DNA of 64,000 nucleotides from Glandiceps talaboti (taxonomy: Eukaryota; Hemichordata; Enteropneusta; Spengelidae): contig NC_135555.1 in the NCBI RefSeq assembly GCF_964340395.1, positions 26,049,725 through 26,113,724 of the forward strand. Reading direction: 5' to 3'. The translations under genes were made by a program, and so were the position numbers. Under the pieces are notes generated by a model. The model saw only the letters and a list, made by a program, of their open reading frames with translations. It did no database searches and had not been told where the DNA came from. Of the stretch, positions 22,870-33,612 are shown piece after piece (position 1 is the first letter of the stretch; each line of letters opens with the position of its first letter).

Positions 22870-24110
22870 CTGATTAGATATTTTATGCCTATATCAAAAT
22901 AAGCTATGGTAAAATATTGTTTCTATTCATCTATGGCATGTTTATTTCTGTTTCACATGAAAACACTTGGCACAGTGAATCTCAGTTTGTTTTACTCCAT
23001 GATTTCTAGGACGAGAATCTCAAAATCAATTAAGATTAGGGACAATTGATTTATCCTCAATATTATCATGCAATACAAAAACATTACAATTAATCAGCAT
23101 AGATTAGAGATGATTAATTATATAGACTTCTGTTTATATTGTGCATGGAGTGCAAAGCATATTCAAACACTAGACTGCACACATGTATTCTATATTTGTT
23201 TCTTATAAAAGTGATGTGATCATTATGGGATGTATGAATGTGAGTTGAATCAGTGCCAGCTGTTTGTGTATACATATGACATGTATCTTATCAACATGTT
23301 TTTTTTTTTAAATGATAAACATTTAATATTAAATTAAATATGATAAACAGTGTGATACAACAACTAAGTGAGTTCGTTAAATGTGTGCTACATAGCAATG
23401 ATGCTTCTTTCAACTTCAAAACTGCTGGCACAATGTAATACTTGATTGGGATGTGGGAAGGCGGAGGGTGGTCTTCAAAAATAGTGTCAGCACCTTCGTT
23501 GACATTGTGAAGTGACGCTACATATATGAGGAATAGTATATAAATTCTATAGTTTATGTAAATATAACCACTGCACTTCAAATTAGTTTTCAATTGAAAA
23601 CATAGGCGAAAATCTTACCTGTGGCAGTGCCTCGCTACAATTACTAGTAGGAGTAGTACTAGTAGTCGTCGTACGAGTCGTAGTTCATTGTGGACATACT
23701 AACGTAAACACTTCTTTCAAGTTTCACCCATCCTGACACAAATTGATTGAATGCCTCTAGGATATTCCACAGATCGATATCTGATTATTGATATAAATAT
23801 GGATAATGACGATGTGTCTTGTATTGTGAGATTTGTGATACTCTCGAGCAGCAACGTATGGTTTCTGAGTGGTATGCATACCGTCTGATGTATTTCCGGG
23901 TCATGATACAACGGTACCTCTAGCCTACTGAAAAGTATTCTAAGAATAATACATGTCACATTTGACTCGACTCCTTTTTCTGATGCTCGATAACTTATTT
24001 GGCATGGTAAACATCTCCAGTGACTTGGGGTGTTCAAATTAGGTCTACCAGCAGAACGTGCGATAGAGTACTTGAATGAGATGTACACATGGCGAATATG
24101 CAGATGACGA
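22870..24110. other. Region with weak minus-strand exon signals; otherwise unassigned
   Basis: Open frames on minus at 23291-23593 and 23717-24115 have mixed composition but no recognised family. A consensus-like donor lies near 23619. ACTAGTAG-type short repeats lie at 23640-23680. Confidence 0.2.
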
Positions 24111-24111
24111 C

Positions 24112-24362
24112 TCAAATAAGTTGTCGAGGCGAGTCAAATAAGTTATCGAGGAGCCAAAGAAGTTGTTGAGGCAAATAAGGTATCGAGGAGCCGAATAAAT
24201 TGTTGAGGCGAGTCAAATAAGTTATCGAGACGAATCAAATAAGATGTCGAGTTGCCAAATAAGTTGTCGAGACGAATCAAATAAGATGTCGAGTTGCCAA
24301 ATAAGTTGTCGAGGCGAGTCAAATAAGATGTACATAATAAAGGCCCTAATGAAGCGCCATAC
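24112..24362 (-). repeat. Inverted copy of the 42-bp minisatellite and its leader
   Basis: Reverse complement of the repeat at 13245-13576: about five units containing CGAGGCGAGTCAAATAAG and GAGTTGCCAAATAAG. Ends in the same leader (reverse complement ATGGCGCTTCATTAGGGCC, about 24336-24354). The two are about 10.8 kb apart in opposite orientation. Confidence 0.88.
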
Positions 24363-25495
24363 ACATTCAAACAAGTAACATCAACAACTTGAACAGAGAT
24401 AAGTACCATCTATCCATAATGGGTGGGCGCAACCATGCTGACTCATACTGTAAACAGTGAGCGGGAAATTCAAGTTAAGTTTCATCACATGAAATGATCG
24501 AAACTTAAGACACAAAAAGTTTTACACTTATGAGATCGAGAGAACATTCCTTACAATTATTACATGCAAAACCATATGTGGAAAGTTGGGAACATAAAAA
24601 TACTTTGAAAATTCGATGAGCGAGAGATTTAAAAAGTAGTTTGAAGCCATCACTGGGTTGCTACATGTTGTACTGACTACTATGTTGAGAGGACGTTAGT
24701 CAATCTATCGACAGAGTTTAGATCATGCCAGGTGTAGATCAATCCCACGTCAATAAGCAAATAGCTAGTCTGTCTGCGGCCAAGCTTTCCATTCGGAACT
24801 GTTATACACCATAAGCAACCGCTAAACCTAGCTAGTACAGGCCACGTGTCCTCGCCAACAGTTCATGAATTTTACCCCATACAAATCCCATACAATCAAC
24901 ACAAAATAGCTGCAATAATTGTAGCGTCTTGCGCGGTTTTGAGGTTTTTTTCGTCTATTTTGGTGACTTTCTAAGTTTTAGTGTTTAACCCACACACAAA
25001 TTGACGTGACTGCCGCCAACCGGCCAGGGGCATTTGCTGTACATCACGCGGCGTACATGTGTATGTTGTTTTGTCAACACTGTCGCTTACACAACAACAT
25101 CGAGGTTGAACGCCAGATTGATTCTTATGCACTTCACACACTACAACAATATTGACGAATAAACTCCATAGAAAATTTGGATTTAATGAGAGTGTGTATT
25201 ACCGTAAGTTTGTGTAACATCATAACAAGAGTTACATGTGGAAAACTTTGTAAACTGACGACAATGGCACTGCCTTACACTCTGAGTTCTTCGTATGAGA
25301 GACTCATCGCCTTTGCGGTGGAAATATTCTTATCGCGTACATGTTGAAATCCACACGTTCACTTACAAATTGTAGCATTGACAACATCACATTTGTTGCC
25401 CATCACAGCACATATATATATGTGTGTATATATTTTTCTTCCTGGCGAATAAAGAGCAGTGCCTTTGCTTGTACAGCAGAGACAGCAAGATATAC
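24363..25495. other. Intergenic spacer; no recognised gene
   Basis: No protein family or RNA gene recognised. Composition is somewhat less AT-rich at 24.75-25.1 kb, which could mark a promoter or 5' untranslated region of an undetected gene. Confidence 0.3.
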
Positions 25496-25497
25496 AT

Positions 25498-25665
25498 GTA
25501 AGGGGTGGACCATTTGATATCCTGGGGGGGGGGCTTGGAAGATTTCGGGGGAAAAAAAGATGCCAAGTGGATTTGCTTGAAAAAAAAATCCGGATATGAG
25601 TGGGTGATGGAAAAAAAAAAGATGGACCACTGCTGCTAGAAAAAAAAATATCTTGACAGGGAAAT
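25498..25665 (+). repeat. G-run/A-run dispersed repeat, copy 1
   Basis: Starts GGGGTGGACCATTTGATATC followed by a G run, GCTTGGAAGAT, and then several A runs with AATCCGGATAT. The same motifs occur in reverse complement at about 35838-36007. Confidence 0.7.
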
Positions 25666-25758
25666 GATGCACAGGTTCGAGTATACTGTTCAACTTGCCC
25701 GTACCTCTCCAACCAGGACACTTGTCAAATCATGACAAACAGTTTCAAACACATGTCA

Positions 25759-27434
25759 GGGACCAGTCAGTTTATAGCCTGTGGTACATATATATATTTG
25801 TTCTTGTCTCTGTTTCTTTCATAAATGGTTTAAATATTACTTCATGTAAGGGTTCAAACATAACTATACATAAAATTATACATATAATACATGTATTACC
25901 TAGCTACCACACTAGTTACAGAACATGCCATGTAATTTTTTGGCTGTTTCACAATCAGTGCTTCACTTATCTTGCACTTTGGGGCAAAAGTGAACTTGAC
26001 TGTTTTGTAATGGTAATCTTCATACTATTACTATTACTATTGGATAGTTTATAAAAGAACTTAATCTAAATTGTTCTAGTCTCTTCAGTATGAATTTGTC
26101 AGAAGGGATGATATACTTCTTATTTCAGACACTACATGTATCAACACCACAACTCAAATTCAAGTTTCTATTGTACACTATAGGTATGACCTCCTAAAGT
26201 GCTCTAACACATCAGCAACTTTACTATACATGCAATATCAATGCCCCTATACCAATGTTACAGGCCCACTTTTATAACATGGAAAACCTATTTAAAAAGG
26301 TTATATTTCCTTTAGCTTTTCGATGCTTGGCAATATATATCTCAGAGGCTATGAATAACCTAAAAATTGCCTAGTAAATAGAAACAAAAAACTACAGATC
26401 TGGCAGGAGGAGACCCCTTGGACTCCATCACCCCATAGGCCACTCATTCGTTAAACCAACAATAAGATTCACCAAAATTGGTAAAAAAAACTTGAAAAGC
26501 TTCTAGGGGAGACCCCTAGGATCCCCCCATAAGAGGTAGACATGTCCAAGCCTCAAATCAAAGTTCGGTCCAAGCCTCAAATCAAAGTTCTTCCCTCCAC
26601 CTCTTACTGCCAAGATGCTATGAAACTTTATTTAAAAAATGTTTCAACCATGTGTAGTTGCTTTTTACAATTGTTAGAGCTATCTTGTAAAGCTTGCAAA
26701 TTATTGTCTGAAAGTGTCTGTTAATAGCCTGAAAATTGGCTTTAAGAGTAAAAATCATCCAGAGCTTCTAGGGGGACACCCCCTAGAACCCCCCTCCCCC
26801 ATAAGAGGTAGACATGTTCTAGTTTCAAATCAAAGTTCTTTCCTCCACCTCTTACTGTCAAGATGCTATGAAACTTTATTTCAAAAATGTTTCAACCTTA
26901 TGTAGTTGCTTTTTACATGTTAGAGCTGTCTTGTGAAGCTTGCAAATTATTGTCTGAAAGTGTCTGTGAATAGCCTAAACATTGCCTTTAGAAGTAAAAA
27001 CCTCCTGGGCTTCTCGGGGGACACCCCCTAGACCCCCCCCCCCTCCGTAAAAGGTAGACATGTTCCAGTCTCAAATCAAAGTTCTTCCCTCCACCTCTTA
27101 CTGTCAAGATGCTATGAAACTTTATAAATTTATAAAATTTATAAAAGTTTGTAAATTATTGTCTGAAAGTGTCTGTGAATGGCCTAAACATTGCCTTTAG
27201 AAGTAAAAATCCTTCAGGGCTTCTAGGGGGACACCCCCTAGAACCCCCCCCCCCCTTATTCACACACACTCACACAAGAGGTAGACATATACCAGTCTCA
27301 AAGCTCTTCCCTCTACAGCTTACTGTCAGATGCTATGAAACTTTATTCACGGGGTCAGTGACTTTTTGTTGGCCCAATGGAAAATAACACTGACACCCCC
27401 CCCATCCCCCCAAGCTGGAGAAACTGACCGGTCT
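25759..27434. mobile_element. Dispersed repeat with terminal inverted repeats, non-autonomous, ~1.7 kb
   Basis: Left end GGACCAGTCAGTTT (25759) matches the reverse complement of the right end AAACTGACCGGTC (27421-27433) at all but one base. Interior to 27340 parallels 17.2-18.4 kb. From 26.3 kb on, a subunit of roughly 180-260 bp is repeated about five times (AGTGTCTGTGAATAGCCTAA, GGGCTTCTAGGGGGACACCC, then CTCTTACTGTCAAGATGCTA). No transposase ORF. No target duplication is obvious. A small DNA transposon derivative is the likeliest class, by inference. Confidence 0.5.
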
Positions 27435-27540
27435 ATCTAAATGTTTGAGCTCACCAATCAAGTTTCCGATTTGTATTTTCATCATACCATGGCATAAAAA
27501 CTGTCAATGATGTTTATTTAATTGAAAATCAAACATGTAT

Positions 27541-27964
27541 TGTTACGATCCAAAATATCGTATTTCGGAATTATGGGAATAAATTCTACATTTCGGCATT
27601 GTAGGCCATAGGTCAGAAATAGACTGGCGATGACGAAGCTGGGCAAACATGATGTAACTGTAATTCACATGATTGGTTAGAGAAAAGTATATAATAACTT
27701 TTATGATGGCGTGATCTTATGGCGTGATTTTCTATATTTAGTTGTTGTGTAAGTTCCATTGTATTGGAAGTATATTTAAAGTGAGAATTAAACATCCAGA
27801 AGCACTCGGGTAGGTGATTCTGGCAAGCCGAAATATCTTCTCAGTCGTGACTAATTCCCGACTTGGACCTGAACGATCCCGTACGAGAGTATGAGAGTGT
27901 GAGTGCTAGAGTGTAACGTCTGAACTATCCATACTTATACCGTTCAACTCTACGACTCGCATCA
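27541..27964 (+). repeat. 5' LTR of the gypsy element
   Basis: 424 bp, TGTTACGATCC...CTCGCATCA. AAGTATATAATAACTTTT near 27685 could serve as a TATA region. Same sequence as 35287-35710. Confidence 0.96.
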
Positions 27965-27965
27965 C

Positions 27966-27983
27966 TGGTGGAAAATCCAACTG
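27966..27983 (+). promoter_or_regulatory. tRNA primer-binding site of the gypsy element
   Basis: TGGTGGAAAATCCAACTG lies one base after the LTR. It starts with TGG, as expected for pairing with a tRNA 3' CCA end. The first ten bases are shared with the primer site of the non-autonomous element at 14256. The tRNA species was not identified. Confidence 0.7.
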
Positions 27984-27992
27984 GTCCATTTA

Positions 27993-29138
27993 ATGTTATT
28001 ACGTTCTGGTAGAAGACTGAGAAGAAACCGACATTTACATCCTTGTCAACGGCCACCTACAGTAATGGCAGAAGCAGACCCGAATATCCAGCAAGAAGCT
28101 CCACAGCCAGAAAACAATGGAGCAGAGGTCAACCAAGGCCAGCGGCAAGACGCACGGCTGGTTCACCAAGAGCTACAACGCATTGTCAACAGAATGCAGA
28201 ATATGACGGTGGGTAACGATATCATACCACCTCAATTTTATGGGAAGGAAGATGAAATACCAACCAGATGGTTGCGTAAATTTGATGCATATGTCGTCCT
28301 TAAGCAGTTTGACAATATTCAACGTCTGAATATTTTTAGTCTGCTTATGTCTGGTGAAGCAGAGAGATGGTACACGTCCTTGCCTGGCGACCTGGCGAAC
28401 AACTGGGAGAACATGCGTGCAGCTTTCATCGGACGATTCCAGAACAGAGCACCACAATGGCGTATAGATCAAGAGCTAAGAACAATTAAGCAAATGGACA
28501 AAGAAACAATCGAAAAATATGCCTCACGTTTAAGGGATATGTGCTATCGTTATAACAGAAATGATAACGAGCTTTTTAGTTTATTTTTACAGGGGTTAAT
28601 ACCGTCTATACGTAGTACGGTAATCAACAGAGATCCGGTCAATTTCCAGCAGGCCGTGGCTTTCGCCCGAACAGCAGAAGTGGTGGAACGGTTCGACGAT
28701 GACGTCAAAGCACTGAAAACCGGTCATACTTCACACACGTCTACAGAGGTTTTACAACAAGCCTTCGACTCTTTGCTAAAACAGAACGAAGTTCTACATG
28801 AGAAGCTATCAGCAGCGGCGGTGACGCCCCTCCCTGTACCAGCAGCGCCTGTTCAAATACGACAAGAACCCTACGCAAACGCTGGACCACGGTCACGGGT
28901 AGGCCAGAGCTATACTTATTCTAACGTAAATAGACCGCCAGTAGTAACTCCACGTTATGGCGGTCGACAAGTTAATACGGCTAAGCAGATTTGTAAATTT
29001 TGTAATAAGCCAGGGCATTCAAGTCCTAATTGTTATGCAAATCCTGATCGTGGGTGTTACAATTGCGGGGAGATAGGCCATGTGGCCAGATTTTGTGATA
29101 GAAATGGTGCCCGATATGCTTTTCCAAAAAACGGGTAA
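27993..29138 (+). CDS. gag: Gag polyprotein of the gypsy element
   Basis: 381 codons from ATG 29 nt after the LTR. Residues about 75-235 fit the retrotransposon Gag capsid family (FYGKEDEIPTRWLRKFDAYV; GEAERWYTSL; AFIGRFQ). Two CCHC zinc knuckles follow: CKFCNKPGHSSPNC and CYNCGEIGHVARFC, both C-X2-C-X4-H-X4-C, for RNA binding and packaging. The protein forms the particle. The N-terminus before residue 25 is very basic; a second Met (MAEADPN) could also start. The ORF ends in the frameshift window: its last codons are CCA AAA AAC GGG TAA. Confidence 0.95.
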   Translation: MLLRSGRRLRRNRHLHPCQRPPTVMAEADPNIQQEAPQPENNGAEVNQGQRQDARLVHQELQRIVNRMQNMTVGNDIIPPQFYGKEDEIPTRWLRKFDAYVVLKQFDNIQRLNIFSLLMSGEAERWYTSLPGDLANNWENMRAAFIGRFQNRAPQWRIDQELRTIKQMDKETIEKYASRLRDMCYRYNRNDNELFSLFLQGLIPSIRSTVINRDPVNFQQAVAFARTAEVVERFDDDVKALKTGHTSHTSTEVLQQAFDSLLKQNEVLHEKLSAAAVTPLPVPAAPVQIRQEPYANAGPRSRVGQSYTYSNVNRPPVVTPRYGGRQVNTAKQICKFCNKPGHSSPNCYANPDRGCYNCGEIGHVARFCDRNGARYAFPKNG

Positions 29139-29189
29139 ACGTTGCGAGACGAAAATTGTATAAGCAGTCAGATGAGAGGTCTCGCAACG
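29126..29189 (+). promoter_or_regulatory. -1 programmed ribosomal frameshift signal between gag and pol
   Basis: Slippery heptamer A AAA AAC at 29126-29132 is in the correct gag phase (CCA AAA AAC). It is followed by a 7-nt spacer (GGGTAAA, holding the gag stop) and then a perfect 11-bp stem: CGTTGCGAGAC (29140-29150) pairs with GTCTCGCAACG (29179-29189), closing a 28-nt loop. A -1 slip leads directly into the open pol frame. Layout and spacing match the classic retroviral -1 signal. A loop segment (TGAGA) could pair with downstream TCTCA to form a pseudoknot; that part is speculative. Confidence 0.88.
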
Positions 29190-32100
29190 GAATATCTTTA
29201 AATCTCAATTGTGTTAATTTGCCAGAGTCAATGATTGTAAATGATAATTTAATTAATGTGCGTATTTTTGATCGCAAAGTATCAGCACTTATAGATACAG
29301 GTTCCGATGTATCAATAATTTCAGAGTCTTTGTTAATTAATATTCGTAAGTTAAGAAAGTGTAAGCTTTTCAAATCAAGTTATAAGATAGTTACTTTGCC
29401 AGATGGGCGTACTTTGCCTATTTTAGGATGTCTTAGAATTCCTGTTTTCTTTACTAATCGTGCGATTACTATGCAAGTCTATGTCCTCAAAGAATTGAAG
29501 CAGGATTTAATTATAGGCCATGATTTCTTACGTAGAAATGGAGCTATTATTGATTTTATGAAGCGCAAAGTTACTTTACGTCCATCGTCCCTTATACGCG
29601 CGTCTAAGACATATTCTATACCTGCTCGTTCAGAGTGTGTTATATCGGCGCGTGTTCGTGGGAATTACCCTAACGGTATAGTAGGTCATACTACAAACAC
29701 AATGTCGCTTGCTCACATTGGTATTGCTACTGCGAGAGTTTTAGGTGCTGTGCAGAATGGGCGCGTTCCAGTTAGACTAGTGAATTGTAGGGATACGCCT
29801 GTAAAATTGAGGAGGGGTACCCGTTTAGGTAATTTCAGAATTTTGCCAGATGGTACTGATATCCATACTTTTGATACTAATGTTAGTCGCAACGGGCCAG
29901 TTGTACGTCCAAATAGGTTAAGTAAACAGGAGTTTTTAAAGGCATTTGATTTTGAAGATTCTACTTTAACCTCAGAACAGGTATTGCAGTTACAACAGGT
30001 ATTATGGAAAAATAAGGATGCGTTCGTTGATGACACAAACACCTTGGGATATTGTGATATAATTAAGCATAGAATCAATTTAAAACCAGGTAGTAAGACC
30101 GTATCTCGCCCTCCATATAAAGCTTCTCCAGATAAGCGTGAGGAAATTAAACGACAAATTGATAAGTTGTTAGACCAGGGTTTGGTAGTTCCCTCTACTT
30201 CTCCTTACAGTTCTCCGGTTTTACTAGTACGTAAACCAAATGGTGAATTTCGTATGGTTATAGATTATAGGATGATAAATTCTATTACAGAACCCATTGC
30301 TTTCCCTCTTCCTGGGATAAAAGATACTTTAGATATCATTGGGAGTAAATGTCCAAAGTATTTTTCGACCCTAGACCTTAGTTCGGGATTTTGGCAAATA
30401 GCTATAAATCCTGACGATGTACATAAGACTTCCTTTGTCTCTCATTACGGTAAGTTTGCTTTCAAGGTGTTACCTATGGGAATGATGAATAGTTCGGCAA
30501 GTTTTCAAAACACAATACAATTCGTTCTAATAAATTTGCTAAACGACTCATGCTGCGCCTACATGGACGATATTTTAGCATTCTCAGCAACATTTGAAGA
30601 TCATTTAATTCATATTGATGAAGTTCTTACACGTTTACGCGAAGCCAATTTAAAGTTAGGACCACGGAAGTGCGTTTTTGGTAGGCGCGAGGTCAAATTT
30701 CTAGGTCACCGGGTCAACGAACACGGGGTCATGGCAGATCCTTCTAAATTGGACGCTGTCAAGAATTTCCCCACACCAAAATCGGTTACAGAATTAAAGT
30801 CATTTCTGGGTTTGGCTAATTTCTATAGAAAGTTTATTAAGGATTTTGCTAAGATTGCGCATCCATTGCATGGTCTGTTAAGGAAAGGCGTCGACTTTGT
30901 TTGGTCACGTGATTGTGAAATAGCATTTGATACACTAAAGACGGCGTTAATCTCACCTCCTGTACTAGCGCATCCACGGTTTAATGAGGAATTTATTCTA
31001 TATACGGACGCGAGTAGTTTTAGTGTAGGTTATGTGTTAGCTCAAATTCAGGAGGGTGTGGAAAAACCTATATGCTATGGTGGCAGGGCGCTGTCGAAAC
31101 CACAACAGAATTATACAGTTACGGAAAGGGAATTTCTAGCTTTGATTCACGCTCTTTCGCAGTGTGAGCAATATTTGCATTCTGTTCATTTTACGGTTAT
31201 TACAGATCATGCTAACCTTCCCTATTTGATTAAGACTACGGAACCTTCGGGGCGTTTAGCGCGATGGGTACTCAGAATTCAGGGTTTCGATTTTGACATC
31301 GTGCACAGATCGGGCTGCAAAATTCCCCATGCAGATTCATTATCACGTAGGGTTTATGATGACGGAATTCATAATTCTGATGTAACTTCTGTTGAAACGG
31401 CTCCAGCGGCCTCAAATACACAATGTGTCCAGGTACCTTCTACTGATAAGATAGTGCAGGAATCCAGTAGTAATAAAGGTGACGATGTTAATACGCAGAG
31501 TGTTGACAATGACCCTGTAGCTGACATACCAACCTTGTTTACTATTAGCAATGAAAATAGCGTTGACGACATGACTTGTTTGACTTTAGATTCCGATGAC
31601 GAACTAATAGGTGTTAATGACATGAATGATAACAGAAGAACAGGTGTAATAGCTGATAGGCAAAGAAACGACAATCATCTAAGACCGCTAATTGACTTTC
31701 TTGAATCGGGTGACTTACCGACTGATGATAGACATGCTAAACGCATAGCAAGCATAAGTGCCAATTACGTGATTATTGACAGAGTTCTGTATCATTTCTG
31801 GACGCCTAATAGCAATAAATCTGATAAAGACATAAGGCGCCAGCTTGTTGTACCTAAGGATTTACGACTTTTGATTTTGCGGAGATTGCATGATGATGTT
31901 ACAGGTGGACATCTAGGCGTTCTAAAAACGCTGGGTGTCATCAGACAACGTTACTTTTGGGATACACTTATTAAAGACGTTCATAAATACGTTAATAGTT
32001 GTGTACATTGCCAAATGCGTAAGCCGGGGCATAGAATACGCGCTCCTTTATTGCCGATTCCAGTTACAGGATTATTTGATAGGATAGCTATTGATTTCTG

Positions 32101-33457
32101 TGGGCCTTTTCATGTTACTAAATCAGGGAATAGCTATGTTCTTGTTATTACGGAATACTTATCGAAATTTGCATGGGCGTTTCCTACTAAGAATATGACA
32201 GCAATTACAGTTGCTAACATCTTATTCGAGCACATATTCACGAATTACGGTTTTCCGAATGTCATCTTATCAGACCAGGGGCCCTGTTTCAATTCGCAAA
32301 TAATGCGCGAATTTTGTCGTTTTTTTGATGTTTCAAAGCGTTTTGGAACGGCATATAGGCCTCAAACCCAGGGTATCGTCGAAAAGTTTAATTCGACGTT
32401 ACTTGGAATGCTTTCCATGTTTGTTGCCGACCGGGGAGATGACTGGGACTCATACTTAGCGGCAGTTTTGTTCGCGTATAGGGTAGCGCCACATCATTCT
32501 ACAGGTGTTTCGCCATTTTCGGTTCTGTTTGGAATGGAGCCACGCCTACCGCTAGACGTTACCTTGCTTCCCGCGGTTAGCAAATCGGCAAGTATCAATT
32601 TTCATCTGAAAGAATTAGCATCAAAACGAAATATTGCAATAAAGATGGCAATGGACAACATTAAAGTCGCACAGGAAAAAATGAAAGAGCACTATGACAA
32701 GAGAGCTGTACAACACGAATTCACAATAGGGGATATAGTTTATTTATATAACCCAGCAGTGAAACCAGGGAGAGCTAGAAAGTTTCACAAATATTACAGG
32801 GGTCCATATCGAATTGCTGATTTCATACCGCCACTCAATTATCGATTGCGTTACGTTCATTCAGGAAAGTTATATCCTAAATTAGTACACCATAACAGAC
32901 TAAAGAAGGGTTCGCTCCGATCTACGTCCTTAGAAGGTAGTACCCCGGATGTCGATCTCGGTGACACAGACACAGACACGGACACGGAATCACCACAAAA
33001 TTCGGGTGGTTTCGTTCCCCCTCGCCGTTCGCAGGCGCCCACGTCACCATCAACAGAAACCGAGAGCACAGAAAGTCGAAATAGCGACTCGTCTTCTGTG
33101 AGCGCAGAAAGTCAAAGTAGCGAGTCGGCTTCTGTAAGCGCTTCGATTCGGAACTCGAACGATAATCGATATAGATATCGACGTAGGCGAAATAAGCCGT
33201 CTTCACGAGTACCTATTGATTATGACAGTGATAGTTTAGCAGGAGAAAACGAACCTGCAGGGGACGATACATATTATCGCATTGATAAGATTTTACGCGG
33301 ACGGCACAAAAACGGTATTTTGGAATACTTAGTGAAATGGGAAGGGTATCAAAGTTCAGACAATTCATGGATACCGGAATCTTATTTGAACGATGAAGCG
33401 ATTAAATCTTTACGCGATAATCCGGTTGTAATTACAGGCAAACGACGCTCTACTTAA
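29132..33457 (+). CDS. pol: Pol polyprotein of the gypsy element, with C-terminal chromodomain
   Basis: Read in the -1 frame from gag; 1433 codons from 29156 to the stop (numbers below count from 29156). Domains: aspartic protease DTGS (47-50); reverse transcriptase with LPMGMMNS and catalytic YMDD (469-472); RNase H starting at LYTDAS (Asp 618); integrase zinc module H912, H919, C949, C952; integrase core D980, D1040, E1076 (D-D-35-E); a Ser/Asp/Thr-rich linker (about 1260-1360); and a chromodomain at about 1374-1425 (IDKIL...YLVKWEGYQSSDNSWIPE). Its role is polyprotein cleavage, cDNA synthesis and integration; a chromodomain would direct integration to modified chromatin. All catalytic residues are present and there is no internal stop. 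Confidence 0.97.
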   Translation, partial: RVNVARRKLYKQSDERSRNGISLNLNCVNLPESMIVNDNLINVRIFDRKVSALIDTGSDVSIISESLLINIRKLRKCKLFKSSYKIVTLPDGRTLPILGCLRIPVFFTNRAITMQVYVLKELKQDLIIGHDFLRRNGAIIDFMKRKVTLRPSSLIRASKTYSIPARSECVISARVRGNYPNGIVGHTTNTMSLAHIGIATARVLGAVQNGRVPVRLVNCRDTPVKLRRGTRLGNFRILPDGTDIHTFDTNVSRNGPVVRPNRLSKQEFLKAFDFEDSTLTSEQVLQLQQVLWKNKDAFVDDTNTLGYCDIIKHRINLKPGSKTVSRPPYKASPDKREEIKRQIDKLLDQGLVVPSTSPYSSPVLLVRKPNGEFRMVIDYRMINSITEPIAFPLPGIKDTLDIIGSKCPKYFSTLDLSSGFWQIAINPDDVHKTSFVSHYGKFAFKVLPMGMMNSSASFQNTIQFVLINLLNDSCCAYMDDILAFSATFEDHLIHIDEVLTRLREANLKLGPRKCVFGRREVKFLGHRVNEHGVMADPSKLDAVKNFPTPKSVTELKSFLGLANFYRKFIKDFAKIAHPLHGLLRKGVDFVWSRDCEIAFDTLKTALISPPVLAHPRFNEEFILYTDASSFSVGYVLAQIQEGVEKPICYGGRALSKPQQNYTVTEREFLALIHALSQCEQYLHSVHFTVITDHANLPYLIKTTEPSGRLARWVLRIQGFDFDIVHRSGCKIPHADSLSRRVYDDGIHNSDVTSVETAPAASNTQCVQVPSTDKIVQESSSNKGDDVNTQSVDNDPVADIPTLFTISNENSVDDMTCLTLDSDDELIGVNDMNDNRRTGVIADRQRNDNHLRPLIDFLESGDLPTDDRHAKRIASISANYVIIDRVLYHFWTPNSNKSDKDIRRQLVVPKDLRLLILRRLHDDVTGGHLGVLKTLGVIRQRYFWDTLIKDVHKYVNSCVHCQMRKPGHRIRAPLLPIPVTGLFDRIAIDFCGPFHVTKSGNSYVLVITEYLSKFAWAFPTKNMTAITVANILFEHIFTNYGFPNVILSDQGPCFNSQIMREFCRFFDVSKRFGTAYRPQTQGIVEKFNSTLLGMLSMFVADRGDDWDSYLAAVLFAYRVAPHHSTGVSPFSVLFGMEPRLPLDVTLLPAVSKSASINFHLKELASKRNIAIKMAMDNIKVAQEKMKEHYDKRAVQHEFTIGDIVYLYNPAVKPGRARKFHKYYRGPYRIADFIPPLNYRLRYVHSGKLYPKLVHHNRLKKGSLRSTSLEGSTPDVDLGDTDTDTDTESPQNSGGFVPPRRSQAPTSPSTETESTESRNSDSSSVSAESQSSESASVSASIRNSNDNRYRYRRRRNKPSSRVPIDYDSDSLAGENEPAGDDTYYRIDKILRGRHKNGILEYLVKWEGYQSSDNSWIPESYLNDEAIKSLRDNPVVITGKRRST

Positions 33458-33484
33458 TAGTTAGCACGGCTTCAGAACGGGTTC

Positions 33485-33612
33485 ACTTAGTTAATTTAAG
33501 GGATATATATTTGTTTTCACCAAGCCTTCGGGATCTTTCACTTCTTTTAAGTTAGTTTAAGGGATTAATATTTGTTTTCACCAAGCCCTATAAAAGTCGC
33601 TCGCACATTTTA
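33485..33612 (+). promoter_or_regulatory. Duplicated leader and TATA-like box before ORF3
   Basis: TTTGTTTTCACCAAGCC occurs twice, near 33511 and 33571, about 60 bp apart. TATAAAAG at 33589-33596 lies 17 bp before the ORF3 ATG (33613). ORF3 could be translated from a spliced or separately initiated RNA; both are inference. A start site 25-30 bp from this TATA would fall at or just inside the ATG, so promoter use for the full ORF is doubtful. Confidence 0.3.

Noticed and set aside
28173-28472. Minus-strand ORFs inside gag, pol and ORF3
   Set aside because: Antisense shadows of strongly supported coding sequence with full domain signatures.
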